Shown here: one piece after another, positions 37,701 to 51,655 of the stretch
Layout: each line of letters opens with the position of its first letter
How positions within the stretch are numbered: position 1 is the stretch's first letter
Assembly (NCBI RefSeq): GCF_003672135.1
Contig: NC_039506.1
Coordinates: 248,001 to 312,000 of the forward strand
Reading direction: 5' to 3'
Origin: Ooceraea biroi
Taxonomy: Eukaryota; Arthropoda; Insecta; Hymenoptera; Formicidae
DNA: 64,000 nucleotides
Position numbers and translations under genes: made by a program
Notes under the pieces: model-generated
Told to the model about the DNA's origin: nothing
The model's input: only the letters and a program-made list of their open reading frames with translations
The model's database searches: none

Positions 37701-39664
37701 TGATTTCTTCTGCTGATGTTCGCAATTTAACTATCATGTGGATATGAACTTACGTCGACATACGTCATACGAAGGTCGCGGCGATTGCTCGGTAGATTGC
37801 TCATTTACAACGAACGCGCATATAAATAGCTCTCAGGAGCAAAAACACTCGTCGAGGACACTAGTGAACCAGGTGTATCGGAAACGTTTCGCTATTTATA
37901 TCCATGGAAACAGATATCTCTCCGTCGAACACCATGCATGACGCAAGGATTACGTATTTCAACGCGACAAATCGATACGACAAAGTCCTACTGAGACATA
38001 TCTAGATGAAACTCAAGAAAGAAAAAGATATAGGCCAGTCTGTGTCTTTCATTGAATCTGACATTATCCGACATTGCGGCATTTCTTTAGAAGAGTCCAA
38101 ATCGTTCAGCAAAATCAAATAAGAATAAAAAAGATCAATGTGTCTCTTATTTCAGTCTCTACAGATAAAGCTACCGCATGCACTGTTGCACCGCATATTC
38201 GGTTTGGGTATGTCGCTATTTTTGGAGGAAGCGAAAACGTTGTCGGTTAAATGACACGGATCGTTTGACAGACTTGGATGATTCACGTATACTTAAGCGG
38301 GTGCCCGAAACCCGCCGTATCCAGAATCGGCTAGTTGTTGTTTGCATAGTAAGCCGTTCAGTTCGCGCAGTTCGATTGCAATAAAATTCTCGCTTCTCCC
38401 TAAAGACACTCGGTCGATCCCGCCTTGCGTAAAAAACGATACGCTAAGCTGCAGCAATAAAATTTGCGATACGTTAATCTTTTACTAACACATATGTTTT
38501 CCCGCACGACGTGCACGATCGTGAGTGTTGTAACGCGTGCATCTCGCATGGCGATTAATGTTAATCTTTTTATAAATATCGCTCTCTATCGCGTTAAATG
38601 ATTCTTCTTAAGAGATGAAAGAATCATCAGTATTAATTTCTATTGAAAAAAAATAAAATTGTTAAACAATTAACGATACAAAGTTTTATGTACTATAAAC
38701 TACAAGAATTTTTATTACGGAATGTTAAAAACAATTAGTTGCTTTTGTTTAATGAGCGACACTCTTCATTTCGCAAATATCTAACGCGACACTTAATTCA
38801 GTCGTATTTACTCTGATACTGGTATTTTACAGACTAAATAATGATGTAAGAAGCAATAGATTGAATGTAAAAAAATGTAGACTTAAAAAATATAATCTAA
38901 TATTGACAGATTACTATCGTAATTGCTAATTACAGCAGGGAGAGTGTCGTTCGTAATTACTGTGCTTTTTCCTTGTTCATACGTATGTTTAACTTGATCT
39001 CGATATTTGCTGAATTAATGTCACATTTACTGTCTGCCAATCGCGTATATTCTTTGTTATTTATTAATCAAAAGTTTCCATCAAAGCACGACATTTATTT
39101 CGATGTAAAATGCTATTATCTTGGTCGCTGCGGTCATTTAATTACACAAAATCGAATGATACAAACGGATAAATATCGCGTACGGGAAACGTTATTTCAA
39201 TTACAGCTGTTTGGTTTACATTTGGCAATGATTTACATGCAGTTATGCATTGCAATTTCATTTACGCGAGCGATTTTTTTCGAGTGTCGCAATTTTTTTA
39301 TATAACGATATATGGCATTGTCAATATTCTATCTTTTATTTGCCGAACGCGACGTAGTAACACACGATAATGTAGAACAAATTATATTGTATATAAATAC
39401 GTATAAAATGTATAAAAAACTGATCAACTTACATTGCATCTGTTGAGACGAACGGGCTTCCACCATTCTGCGTCGGACTTGAGGGTGATAAGGACTCCAA
39501 CGGAATCTACAACAGAAAGCACAGAAGAAAGGAAAGTTAAGACTCGAAGAAACACAATATTCCTGTTAGAAAACTTATCCTTCCGTTCTTTCTAGTTGTA
39601 GTTTATTGTATGTTATTTTGTTTTTATTTAATAAAAATATATTTTAATATATATTTTACGAGAT

Positions 39665-39704
<40 letters not shown>

Positions 39705-42700
39705 CATCGGAGAGAACGGTGCAGTCGTAGCTGGGTTGGTACTTGTCCTGTTCGTGAGGAGGACGTCTCAATATTTTGTCCCGATCTTGCTTGTGCTTGC
39801 GGTCCGCTCCTTTCAACTTGAAGACTTTCACTTGGCATGAGGCGGCGTGTAGACGCGGTCCTCCCGGCAGCCGGGTCTCCACTTGGATTCGAAAGGGAAC
39901 GCCTTTCTCGCCACCGTGCTTCTTCGGCGTAAATTCGGTACTTATGCAATTAACCTACCCACAACGAAGAAATACATCTCAAACATCTCAATACATCTCA
40001 GTAAGCATCAATAGTATCCCGCTGAAAAAAGCATTGCGATATGAATCGACAAGTATATTCTGAAGAGGATCGCACGTGCGGCATTATATGTGTAAGAATC
40101 CACAGACAATTCTTCATTAAATTATACGTAAAGAGCAAAATTATCCTAGTGAGAGAAATTAATCACATCTGTGTGATATGCATAATGTAATAAATAAAAG
40201 AATCTATCAGTTAATGATAAAAAATTCGGCAATATCCAGGTCAGCGTACTTTGATATAAACGCCAACTTCCTTCGTGGGATCCCACATGAAATCTACACT
40301 GTTGTTAGATGGTGATGGCTGGTATACGTCCACCATTCCATAGCTGAGGGGTACGTCAACCTCCAACAGCCTCTCGCCTGGCCTAGCGCGTTGCCAGGCC
40401 AGCATCTGTTCCCGTTCCGTGTACTGCAGACGCCGCTCATGGAAGCAAATGCGGATCGTCGACTGGAACAGAAATGTTGGATGTCCCTACAGAGGCGTTG
40501 TAGCACCGTTTGGGCGACTCACATCTTTCGAACACGTCGAGGACATGCCGTGAGCTCACGCCGATTGTGTTAATTCGTGCTTGTACTCGCACGGATAATT
40601 TTTGTCACTCCTCGAAGAAGCTTACCGATGCGAGAGGAGGAAATTAGTTTTATTTGCATAGTTATCAGCAGAACCAGCGTTAACCGTTCGCGGTTGGATC
40701 CATCCGGTTACGACTACAGCTATTTCAGTGTTTAATAATTTCAACAAAACTTTTATCAACGTTCACGAAAGTTACATAATAAATTCTAGATCGCATCATG
40801 ATTCAAATGATTGAACAATCAAATCCAATTACTGTTATCATCTTTTTGCTTTTTTTTTAATTGAGAAATTATATCCGTCAGCATCAACATGAACTCGCTG
40901 CTTTACCTCGTGAGGGACTATAAGCGTTTTTTAAGATGCCGCTACCCAAACATTAGAAGCGTTCAAATGAGGGTTTTCTTGGATTTAAGAGCGTGACAAG
41001 GTACCTTCAGAATCTTTCCGCGGTATGCAGACAGATCGCCCAATTTTTTCAGTTTGATTTCATATGACTGTCCCTGGTTCAGATACGTCAGCGTCTCTTC
41101 GTTTACTTTGGTGGCGATACTGGTAGCGGCTGCTAAGACATACTGGAAACTAAAGGAAAACTTGACGATGTACAAACTCCATTTGTTTGTGATACACTGT
41201 TGTGTCAAAATTAAAATATATCCTCACATTGCATTATTAAAATCAACAAGTAGTATTAAAATAACATGAAATTCATTTTTGACGGAAGTTGGAGCGAACA
41301 AGAAACGAGCCATGAGAATCTCGTTTCCAGCCTCGAAAAAAGATTAAAAGCGCAGGTAAATGTTACGCAATTCTGTACATAATATTTGTCAAAAGTTTTT
41401 GGTTCTGATAATTCGTGTCGTTTAAATTAATATTTAATTGCGCACCGGCAGTCCTCGTTCAACTCGTTTCCCTGCTGAGAAGAAGAAACATGATTCGTTG
41501 CGGTCGAAGTCGGCGGGTATTCCTCATTGGAAGAATACAAGAGTTGGTGGAGGGTAGTAGCAGTTTGGCCATTGTTGTTGTTGTCAGCTTCAACGGAGCT
41601 GACATTTCCATTATTGACAGACGCAGTATTGATCGCTCTTTGCGACACGTGATTTAAACTGAAAAAGAAAATTTCTGAGATACAAATACGCAGGCAAATA
41701 ACATGCTCGATTGTGTCGATGTCGTACAAAACCATATCACTGCATAGAAAAACTGTATAAATTGTTTCACGATCAGTCGCGAGAACCACTCACTATAAGT
41801 TAAAGAAAAGCGATGGTGGAACGTTCAAATCCACGGGCGTTCGCATTCTTCCGGTGGTCCTGTTCAGCGAAAGTTTCCACTCGGTCTTACGAAAATGTAC
41901 ACGTCAGTGGAAACACTTTTCACTGCGCGGACACTTTATTGTACTCGATATTGCACAAATTCATCGTCTCGACCGTTACATCAGCTCTTGTCGCGATTTC
42001 AACACACTGCACTCGCAGGAGCACGAATGTAAATGGAAAGTCACTCCGATCTATGTCTATGCGAATGATTTCATCACTCGTCTAATCAGTTATTCCCGAT
42101 ACTCGGTTTTCCGGGCCTCCGCGCACACACACAGAGAGAGATATACCTTTTACATAATCTACTTTACTCGGAGAACAACAAGATCATCGAGTCGACCTCT
42201 CGATTTCATCGTTCCACATCGATACGACGACTGCACGCGACTCACACGGTGCTCCGGCTCTGCTTCGCTCTAGCGAACTCTCCCCGCTTTTCCATTTAGC
42301 GGATTAGCGATTTAATCACTGTCTCGCACACTCATAGATAAAAATCTCTAACTCGGGCAGTAATTTCCTCCGTGACTCACTGAACACGTGACGCGAACAG
42401 AACATTAATAGGTCAATTTTTGAGGCGTTTTGGAAAATCGAAGACTTCTCTTTCGGACAACGGGATAAAAGTACTCGATGGAATTTAATGGGAAATCCAA
42501 TTATACTGCCACGTTAGTGCTTCATAATTCCGAAGAGACCAACGTTTCCAATTTAGAAAAAATCTAATTTGGGAACTGACGTATTAAATCATTTTTATTT
42601 ATTTTTATTCAATCCGCCGTATTAATCTGTCTCGCATGTCGTTTTTACGCGCACTACGTTACCCGTTACACGAATCTCACCGGCGATTGGGAAACAAAAA

Positions 42701-45700
42701 CACTCTCGATCTTTATCACACGATCTGTATCACACGCACGTACGCACGCACGAGACATCAATTTCCGATTTACGTTTGCGATTAACACGTCCCACGACTG
42801 TGACCGCTGTTTTACGGAGTAACGCGCGCGCCGCGTGATAATTACGCGCGAACGAGCAAGTCTGACCCGAGAACGGCTTATTCTCTCGATATGTGCGAAC
42901 GGACGCAACGATACGACATTTATCTTTGCGGCCGTGTCTTTGCGGGGGAGCCGCGCGCGGCAAATTCCGTTCGGAATACTTTTTACCCCCGTTACCCCCG
43001 AGTTGCTCCCCGATATGGCATCGTCTTCGTGTTGTATTCGTCATCGTAGTAACGTCAGACTGCTATCGCTGATACTGTCATTCGAGCTTCACTCGACCCT
43101 ATCGTTTGCCATAAATAAACAAACGCCGTGATGCAAGAATAATTTTGTTTGCAAAATGAAAAAGAAGGCAGGGGAGATTGATTATGAAATTGTGAATTAT
43201 ATGTACAACTCTCAGAGTTTTCAAGATTATCACGTGGCGAGTAGTATCATCCAAATTCAAGAAAAGTGGCTTTGATAATTCATAATGACTTACTTATTAT
43301 GTTGATTCTCGGGTGACGGAGCTTCCTGCTTGAAGACAGTTAGCGATGGCAAAGCGAGAAGGGCTTCGCTGAAATAGTGGAAATTTTTAACATGCCATTA
43401 GTAGTCTTTCTTTCTAATCTTATCTCTAATTGTTAACAAGTGTGATAGCGATTATTTCTCTTTCAATTTGTTTATTGGAATAACGTAGTTTAAAACATTT
43501 TGTAGAAATTATAACTATAGACTGTTTATATAATTATCTCTTTCATCTGTAAGTTCTGAAAATAATCGTGAAAATTGCTTCTTATGATTATTTCAATAAT
43601 GTCCATTTTCAATTTCTTCTTTCACAATTTAACAATCTAATTTAAATCTTATATATTTCTTTCTTCATAAGATTGCACCATGAAACATTCTCGGTACACG
43701 GCAATTGCTTTACTTTGTTAAAACAATATACGATACGAAATAATGTGTTATTATTTTTCATTTATCATTTCGTAATAATATTCTGTCGGTGAGTAACTCA
43801 CGGCTCTTAGTTACATTGACGCAAAATAATCGCGCAATCGTATCGAAGATTACGAACAAACGTCAGTCCGTCTGGCAATGTACCAACTCGAAATGAGGAC
43901 TTACGCGCGATAAGGAAAAAATAATTTGAGAACTACTTTGATAATATCGCCCGAATCAGTAAGGTCAACGCAAATCAGAATGAACTAGTTCACTGGTGCA
44001 ATGGATTAATCGGTGTGAAGTAACATTACGATACTGTATCAAGAATACCACCGAAATTTATTTCTGATTCATATCATAGCTATACGAGAGAAACGCGAAG
44101 TCGATCATATATTAATTTAATAGTTTATTTATTGAAAGATGAATAAATAATTTTGGTAAGAATTCTTCGCGAAGTATCATAATCCTCCATGATTCTTTTC
44201 AAATAATTATGTTAAAACAATCAAGAATACATTAAAGAAAGCAATTTTGATTATACTCACCCAGATTTCACATATTGATGCATTCCTTTATTGATCATTA
44301 AGTAATCACTTGATTTATAAGTTAATTGTAAATTTTAAGCGAAGTTCTTAAGGACTGATATACAATATATTTGGACAATGCCAAATGCTCAACGCTTTCG
44401 GGCAACTGTCGATACTGATAATTCATTCTCACAATATGGCTAATAATACGGCGAATATCGCGTTGATTTACATGTAATTGCAATTAAAAGTTCTTTAGTG
44501 TACACTGATATGCCGCCAAAAATAAACTGCCTGTATGTACACTCACAAATTGGCATGCCAGCAAGTTTCGGTTCAAACTACGCGGAACACTTTCGATATA
44601 TCTTTATATGGACGGATACAAGTCTCTTTTTTCTCGTCGTGACTTCTGCCACGTGTATGTACGTATGCATATATGATCAGCTGATGCGAGCAAGTCGACA
44701 GCCAGAAGCAAGATCCTTGACCTTTCTTCTCTTTTGCTTCCCTTTATCGTGAATAAAATATAGTTTAGGCTGAACAAACTTGTGTTCAAATTATTGGCGG
44801 AATCGTTGTAAGAATATGGAGAACTTTTCAATTAATTAATACGAACTAATTTGTCATATTAACGAGAAATTTTCCTGAAATATATGTAAAAATCCTACAC
44901 TGTAATATTTTCATTCATTTATTGAAAAAACAGTCGCACAAGCGGGTTATCACGGTCCGTGCAGCGTGAATTTACGATACAAGCAGGTATATATTATCGT
45001 GATAACGTTCGGGGCCATTTTGGTCTCGTATTCGTATCTACTTGTTCTTGTCCGTATAATCCACTGATATAATATCGATTGCAGTCCTCCTGCGTAATAT
45101 TCCTGCGACTTACGACAAATTTTGTTAAAACCTAACTGACTCGCCACACGTGCGAGTTACATAGAGATTTGCGTATATCTAAATAAAATTACGAACAATA
45201 CACCATACAATTTCCAAAGAACGAGGAGGTGCGAGGAAGATTTCATGGGAGATCTACTGATCATGCTCCTCTTTCACGCACGTTTCGGTAATCGTGCACC
45301 TCCGCACGTGCGTGCACGTAGAACGCCGATACTTGTGGCCGCGCGACCGGACCGGTTTGATAATCACTTGCGGTGTCGCCGGCACGACGCAATGCCAAGA
45401 ACTGTGGCCAGTTTTAACCGGATTTCTGAATCGACTCGTTGCAGTACGTATCAATCTTGCTTGTGGCAGAGGCCTGTGCTACCGACCACGCACTCAATAA
45501 ACGTGCGCCATCGACGGAGAGTTCTCTAACGATCGAGCTCTCGTTTAGAACTTTGTAGATGAAGAAACTGGCATTTTACTCCGAGATCATTTAATGATGA
45601 TATTTATTATTATTATTCGATTATATAGATCGTGTCTTTTCGGATTCAGATGCATATGATGCATCTCTTGCCCGGCTGAGCAAATTGGCTTCTTTTTAAT

Positions 45701-48700
45701 GTAGAGTCGACGGAATGCCACCTTTCTTGGTGATTTACTGATTTTTTTAGCATTCTTCGTCTTCGATTCATATTGGATCCACATTCCTTTCCAGATTTTT
45801 TGAGTATCACTTACCTCATGTTGTAGGAGGCAACAGCCGTTGCAAGATCAGATGTCGCGAGTGCGGATAATCCATCGAAATCAGCGGCGAGGTGCTCCGC
45901 GAGTTCCTCCACTTGCGTGGTCCAGCCTTGACCAGAGCCATTGCTCCCGATGGATCCTGAAACACAAATCGAACAAATCTTATGAGTCTACTTCTTTTAT
46001 GACATCCTTGAGCACTTTGTTTTCTTTATTTCCTTAATTATAACGGTTTACATAACAAATTACAGAAAATTTTACATGCATCACAATCTTTGTTTCTTTT
46101 AATCTGTACAAATAATTATGACGTTCGGCAACAGTTACTTCTTAATTTTTATGAAAGCTGCGGAACAAGCCATGATCTCATTTGGGAAAAACAAGAATCT
46201 GATAACATCTAATATAATATGCAATTTTCGTCACGTCGCAACTCCAAACCTTAATTTTCATCATCTTAATCTCCAAAGAAGAATTATACGGAAGAATAAT
46301 TTACGAAAAATAACAGCTAACGTCACTATTTTTCACTTTTAAGAGCACTATATCAAATACAATGTCAATACAATATGATAAGTACAAGGCTCTTCTCGTA
46401 GCCCGGTATCGTACCGCCTTGGGCGCCGTTGTAACCGACGTGAAGCTGATGATGCATCGTAGTTGGCCTATCTTTCGTCTCCTGAGCAACGTGACGGCGC
46501 CGGCTCTTGGTGGTGACGGGTGGATAACGTCGACTCTGCAGCAACGACACTCGGGACCTATCGACCTCACACCACTTCATCCTATTTCGGCTGCAGCGGT
46601 GGATCAACACACCTGGGCAAGGAACACACCACCGGAACTGACCGACTACGTGCGTGCACCTTCACCAAGTTCCGCCAGTTATGGCGAACTGGCTTCTATC
46701 GATCTCCTCTCTTTCTCGTTTTCTCTCTGTCTCTCTCTCTTTTGTCGGGCAAGCCAATCTGCGTGATACATTGTATGTGTGCGTATGTCGAGTTATCAGG
46801 CGGGATGACCACGTGGGCGAAAAGGCGTCGGACGTGTAAGAAGACAGGGCGCACAAGTTGAACAGTCAGTCTTGAGAAGATCTTCGTAGCGACATCGCTT
46901 GAATTGCGTATCGAATGATGCTTTGGACAAATGATGCACTCGCTGAATGCGGATGTCTAACGATGTCGAAATTTCACACAAAAGCAATGGTGATTTAATT
47001 AAGTCGCATGCTTCTTAAAGATTTATATTCTGTTATCGTCAGGTAAATTAATTATTGATTTGAAATTATATTATTTTTTCAAAATTTTGTTACTTTACAA
47101 GTTACTTTATAAGTTTAATGGTTCATGTGTAATATCGTTAAACTTAATTAAATGCATGACAAGAATATTATAAAGCATTTGAACGTAGATATTTATCTTA
47201 AGAAAAAATATCCAATTCTTTAAAAATATAATTGCGACGAAAGATGTATGATGGAGACATTTCTTAATATAAAGAAGATATGCATTCGCGCATAATATTT
47301 TAGACAATAAAATGGAACTCGTGGCTACGACAGTGTACGAGGGGCAGTTCGGTCACGACCTTTAAGAAGATATATCTACGTTAACGGCTACAAGATAATG
47401 ACGATCGACTTCGCGCCACTGCACATTTACAAGCAACACATTCTTTACGTATACCATATTGATGGGAAATATGTTTCGTAGAAAATGAGATTTAGGACCT
47501 CCGACGCAATTTAACTTTTTCTTATTTTTATTATTTCGGAAAAGTTATAATCCTGTACTTATGTGCCACTACTAGATCTAGAGAATGATAATGATAAAGG
47601 TTTTATATTTTTATATAATTTTACTAGAACATACTATCAGTTCTAGTTTGCGGGTTGAAGCCGCGTTTTGTCATTTTAATTTCGACGTTTCAAACTCCTG
47701 ATGAAGTGGATGAAACATCGGAAATAAATGACAAAAAACGTGGCTTCAATCTGGAAACCAGAATTGAAAGTAGTAACCAGCACGAAAGCTTCAAATTTTT
47801 TATTTTTAATTTTAAATATAATAGAATGAGATTTTCTCTTAACGTTTGCTAATTCAGTAACTGTAAGATACAAACAATTCCACAAATTAGATTGTTCTCA
47901 TTGCTATCCCAAAACACACAGACACACACAAATTCCGATATTAACAATGATCAAAGTGAAGAACTCGTTCTTCTCAATCGATAACAATCTTTGATGCATT
48001 GTTTCTTTTTTTCCTTCCAAAAAAAGATATTTTCGCATTCCTCATTCTGTTTTTATTAGAACAGCTTCTTCAAATGCGCGTAGCGTTAATAAACAATATT
48101 AATTATGAGAAATAATTAATCATCCTTACATCATTGCGTTGAGTGTGCTCTTATCACATACATTAAGAATAGATATGCCAAAAATACCAACCATCTCTTC
48201 TGATGTGTTTCTTTTCCAGTTCTGTGATATGCTGTAACGGTTCCTCGGCGCGACGTTTCAGATTGTTTTGTTCGTAATTCGGGGACGATCCGGAAGACGA
48301 GAGTTGTTGCGGCGAGCCGCCATTCAAGTGCATCTGATCACCACCAAGCGGTGAGCCTTTCGGCGAGTTGTGCTTATCTTGCCATAAAGAATTTTGCGGA
48401 CTATGATATCCTATCGTACTCTGCAATATTAATAAGAGCACTTTTTTAGAATTGCTCAAGATAAATTTATAACTAACGAGAAAAATCTTTTTTCAAAATA
48501 TTAAAAAATTTAAATTAAAAAAAGATATTAAAATCCATAGAAAAATGGTAAACATAAAACTGAAATAATTATTATTACTTAAAATATATTTCTACAATAC
48601 ATAATTTCTGGAATGCATATACATATAAGGAAACAGTTTTGTGATTAATTATAATAATTGTTTTTCTGTAGAAGATCATCTGACGGCAAGTAATCATTAT

Positions 48701-48850
48701 TACACGCACCTGTTGAGTGGTAGCTACGACGTCACACCTGTTTGGACGAACTGGCGACAGTTGCTCATATGACGGAGACGACGTGTTGGTGAACCACATC
48801 GCCCCGTTCAGAGTTTCCGCACCGCCGTCCATCATGAGTTGGAGCTCCAT
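31781..48850 (-). CDS. gem: CP2/LSF-family transcription factor gemini (TFCP2 orthologue), 724 aa, 12 coding exons
   Basis: Coding exons in transcript order are 48710-48850, 48192-48420, 45815-45956, 43294-43368, 41446-41658, 41005-41149, 40250-40462, 39706-39954, 39433-39506, 32814-33006, 31912-32362 and 31781-31830. All junctions are GT-AG and phase-matched, totalling 2175 nt. Start is MELQLMMDGGAETL. Residues 1-265 are a Ser/Asn/Gln-rich activation-like region (ALLALPSLTVFKQE). The CP2 DNA-binding domain spans about 266-469 (FQYVLAAATSIATK, TYLNQGQSYEIKLKKLGD, CISTEFTPKKHGGEKGVPF, KGADRKHKQDRDKI, EQDKYQPSYDCTVLSD). A Pro/Ser linker is followed by a SAM-like oligomerisation domain, about 565-640 (LSREDLIQICGVADGIRLFN). 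The LSF-type C-terminus ends YKLLIKSKNI. The protein binds DNA as a dimer or tetramer in the nucleus. Intron 9 is 6.4 kb and, like intron 4, contains CpG-rich islands. Confidence 0.93.
33886..34172 (-). CDS. gem: Candidate alternative first coding exon of gemini (CP2-less isoform)
   Basis: An ATG at 34172 opens a 95-codon minus-strand frame (MRDYWDMRSCWSIRR..., then SGGPPHVQVVVKFVHALL) with strong C/G bias at third positions. It ends in the consensus donor TCCGC|GTAAGG. The exon ends in phase 2, exactly the phase needed to join gemini exon 10 (32814-33006). The joined product would be 326 aa, with this new N-terminus followed by the linker, SAM-like domain and C-terminus but no DNA-binding domain. 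A CpG-rich island upstream (34.2-34.7 kb) could be its promoter. Phase agreement has a one-in-three chance, and I do not recognise the encoded segment. Confidence 0.4.
36838..36852 (+). repeat. Short (CT)n tract
   Basis: This is a pyrimidine tract of CT units, continued by a T/C-rich stretch to about 36890, at the edge of a CpG-rich island in gemini intron 9. Confidence 0.7.
39670..39700. repeat. (AT)n microsatellite touching the exon 8 donor of gemini
   Basis: An uninterrupted TA repeat of about 15 units begins only a few bases inside intron 8, immediately after the donor GTAAA (39701-39705). Length change here could alter donor strength or RNA structure. Confidence 0.8.
41800..43130 (-). 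promoter_or_regulatory. CpG-rich island inside gemini intron 4, possible internal promoter
   Basis: Two GC-rich blocks (about 41.8-42.3 and 42.65-43.1 kb) stand out from the AT-rich intron. On the minus strand the first block ends in a donor-like TTATA|GTGAGTGG near 41795, consistent with a non-coding alternative first exon spliced to exon 5. No frame in it resembles a protein. Confidence 0.35.
43369..45814 (-). other. gemini intron 3, nothing recognised
   Basis: This is AT-rich intronic DNA between gemini exons 3 and 4 with no supported feature. Confidence 0.5.
46436..46457 (-). other. Candidate alternative start exon of gemini
   Basis: Within a GC-rich island in intron 2, a minus-strand ATG (MHHQLHV, ATG at 46457) reaches a donor-like CGTCG|GTTACA in phase 1. 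That is the phase required by exon 3 (45815-45956). This would replace the first two exons with eight residues. The donor is weak, so the call is tentative. Confidence 0.22.
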
Positions 48851-51500
48851 TCAGCGGCTTTCAGTCTCAGCAAAATACGTACGATCGGATTAGCTAATTG
48901 CCGATCGCCCAAGTATCACTTATCTACAAGCTTATTTACCGCGACACTAATGAAACACATTTGCGGCGATTTCCGGGCACAATACGAATATTTACATTAA
49001 TCTTGAATCTCAGATCTCAGATCTAAAGGTGTCTTTGATCGGAGGCACTCTTTTAAAAGAGATGCTAAAAGATTCCTCTTCGCGAAGACAAGAGCAAAAG
49101 ACGCGTTCTGCTAACTTAAGAATTATGATTACTAGTTTTTAATAGCGCTATAGATATACGGAAAAATTTTGCTCGATTGATTTCTTTTGGCGACGAGCCT
49201 ATAAGAGGCTGATCTAAATCTCAGATCAACGATCTGAGTCCCCGTCCCGAGATGTCCTTCTCTCAACCGCGAGGAGTTTTCATGCCTTCGTGTCCGTTCC
49301 AGATCGTCGTGCTGGTCCACCAGTCGGTGGGTATCCCTCGGCCCACAGATTTTTGATGTGCCCGGAAATACACGGTGCATCACCCGACCGCCGGTGGCTC
49401 TCAGGGCCGAGTACACGCGCTGGCCACCTTTCCTTAGAACATCACGAAGAAGCTGTTGTACAGTTTCTTGATGCCGGTGGTCTCGCGCTGTCGATGCGTT
49501 TCCAAGAGTGCGCAACCTCGCGACTTGAGTGACAAAAAACGCGAAAAGACGACGAACGCGTCCTTGAATATCATCGCCACGCCTTGGCTGCAACGCATCT
49601 TGTTCCTAGTTGTGCCGGAGCTCTGCTGCCGTTTCGGCGGAGAACCTCCTCCTACGAACAAGAGATAGTTAATTTTGCATGATAAAAGCGCCAGTCAGTC
49701 GGCGGATTGATTGTTTCACGCTTGAGGTGAACAATTCTCTTGCTATGTCCTGTTCATTAAACTTTCAACGACAATTGTTCAATGTGTTGTACGCGCCGAG
49801 TCAAAATCAATCACGTTAAAATGCGTGCGCAACACACGATAAATTTATTGTGATAAACATGTGTAATTATTTGACATGTTTAACGAGAATCAGAAATAAG
49901 AAATAATTACGTAAAAATTTGCAGCATCATATAATATTTGTAAATATAAATGCATTAATTATTCAAAATTTTATATTAAAATATTGCGCATAACGTTTCA
50001 ACAGATTTGTTTAAGTCATTTCTGAAAATCACATAACGCTTTTACGTCACAAACAAGTATCTAATATATACATAATTCATTGTACGGTGTGATTTATGTT
50101 TCAAGATTGCATTAGTATATGCAATTGGTTAATATTTGTTCTGATTCGTTGTTATTTTTCTGTTCCGTGATTAATAACTCCACGTTAATTAACATTTGTA
50201 TAATGTTTTCAGAAAGGAAAACCGTTCGTAAGTATTTCCACGAATAATGTTCGCTAGTGCTTGACATCAATTAATGCTGATTAACGCGAAATCACGAGAC
50301 TCATCAGGGTTGTGCGATAACCAATTTCTTTTCCTTTTCTCAGCCCTATAAATTACTTATTTTTAGAATAAATAGGTCATAATAACTTATGATAATAATT
50401 CATAAATAATAAAACAATTTTTAATCGATCAAAACGAAAAGATATTATTAATTCATTATTTTTGTCATTTTGCAGTCGAAAATAATAAAAACAAAGATTG
50501 AATATATTATTTTTACAAGATTTTTAACTTCATCCTACTTACTGTTCTCCTATGTTTCAGCAATGCTTTCTCTCTGGTGTCTCGTCCTCCTCACGTAAAA
50601 ATCGAAAAAGGTTTCGTCTTCGTTGACGAAACAGAGGGAACTGGTCAATTCCACAGGGATGGAAGCATTTCCGGTAGGTAGACGGCGACGACGACTCAGA
50701 TACCTTATTGAGATCTCGCAACTGCAGAAGATCCGTCTTGAATTTCGCCGTTTCGAAACTTGCACTCTTTCTTACACTCGTGAGAACGAGTACTGCGTCT
50801 AATTTTCCAAACTCTCGTTTACTCGAGAAATGACGTAGTGCGAAGTGACCAACTCGCGCAATGCAAAATTCTGTCGGGGGGAAGAGCCTCTCGCTTTTTG
50901 TGAAAGATTCCAATCGGCGGGGATTCCCGAAATGCCTGGCTAGGCCTGCTCGGCGTTACGCCGATACGCCTCGCTACTGCTTTCTAATGACTATAGCTCA
51001 CACACTGGATAGTGTCTTGGGTATTGGAGGCCTTCGCCTTCTCGTTGTTCTCACCACATTTTCAGAATCCTTCGCTTCATTGTGCCGTCCAAAAGAAAAA
51101 CTTAACTTGAGAGGGAAAGAACGAGGCCTGTCGTGGATGACCTCAGTGAAGGTTCGAATTTTTGTTCGCCGTTTTTCCCAAAATTTTCTCGACGACGAAG
51201 AGAGATCTGGTCCTTTAGAAAAGATCAGCAAGGCGAAGGTTTTCCCGGCGGGACCAAGGGGACTCGACCCTCTCCGCGATAGCGACGTCTCTCTCTCCTT
51301 CTCTCCGTACTGTGTTCTTGCCGTCACTATCGCGGTGAGACACTACCAGAGTCTCTCGAAAAGCAACAGCCAATAGATGTGAGCCATTCAGTCGTCGAGG
51401 ATGCCAAATATGATCAAAGTATTTTCAGTCACCCAGATGATGCAGAGGACAGCAAAGCACCTTAATTTTTTCACGTTAACGAGCACTTTGTCACAATTTT
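48851..51500. other. Upstream region of gemini with CpG-rich islands
   Basis: GC-rich islands at 49.2-49.65 and 50.55-51.4 kb lie upstream of the gemini start and probably include its promoters and non-coding first exons. A minus-strand frame ending at 49434 (...TGIKKLYNSFFVMF) has C/G-biased third positions and an acceptor-like TTCGTAG before it. It overlaps another long minus frame, and I recognise neither. Confidence 0.35.
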
Positions 51501-51655
51501 AGGACTCCAATTGTTGCTGAAGATGACTTGTTGATTCTGCTGATGCTGATTCGTGACCGGTCCTGCAAAATGTTTTCCTTGGAAATCCGTGTTTCGAGTG
51601 TGTTAAATCGAATGTGTTCTCCAACAAGTATTCACTGCAAATGTGCACTAAAACT

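Larger units (their letters stand above)
33007..39432 (-). other. gemini intron 9 with internal CpG-rich islands
   Basis: This large intron separates the CP2-domain exons from the SAM/C-terminal exons. CpG-rich islands at 33.9-34.7, 35.2-35.6, 35.7-36.7 and 36.7-37.1 kb carry overlapping chance frames. A frame at 35323-35500 (minus) has GC-rich third positions but no splice support. Such islands in otherwise AT-rich introns usually mark internal promoters. Confidence 0.45.

Noticed and set aside
50557..51376. Frames of 118 (minus) and 171 (plus) codons overlapping each other
   Set aside because: Neither resembles a protein family, both lie in one CpG-rich block, and no splice sites support them. 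Promoter DNA upstream of gemini is more likely.
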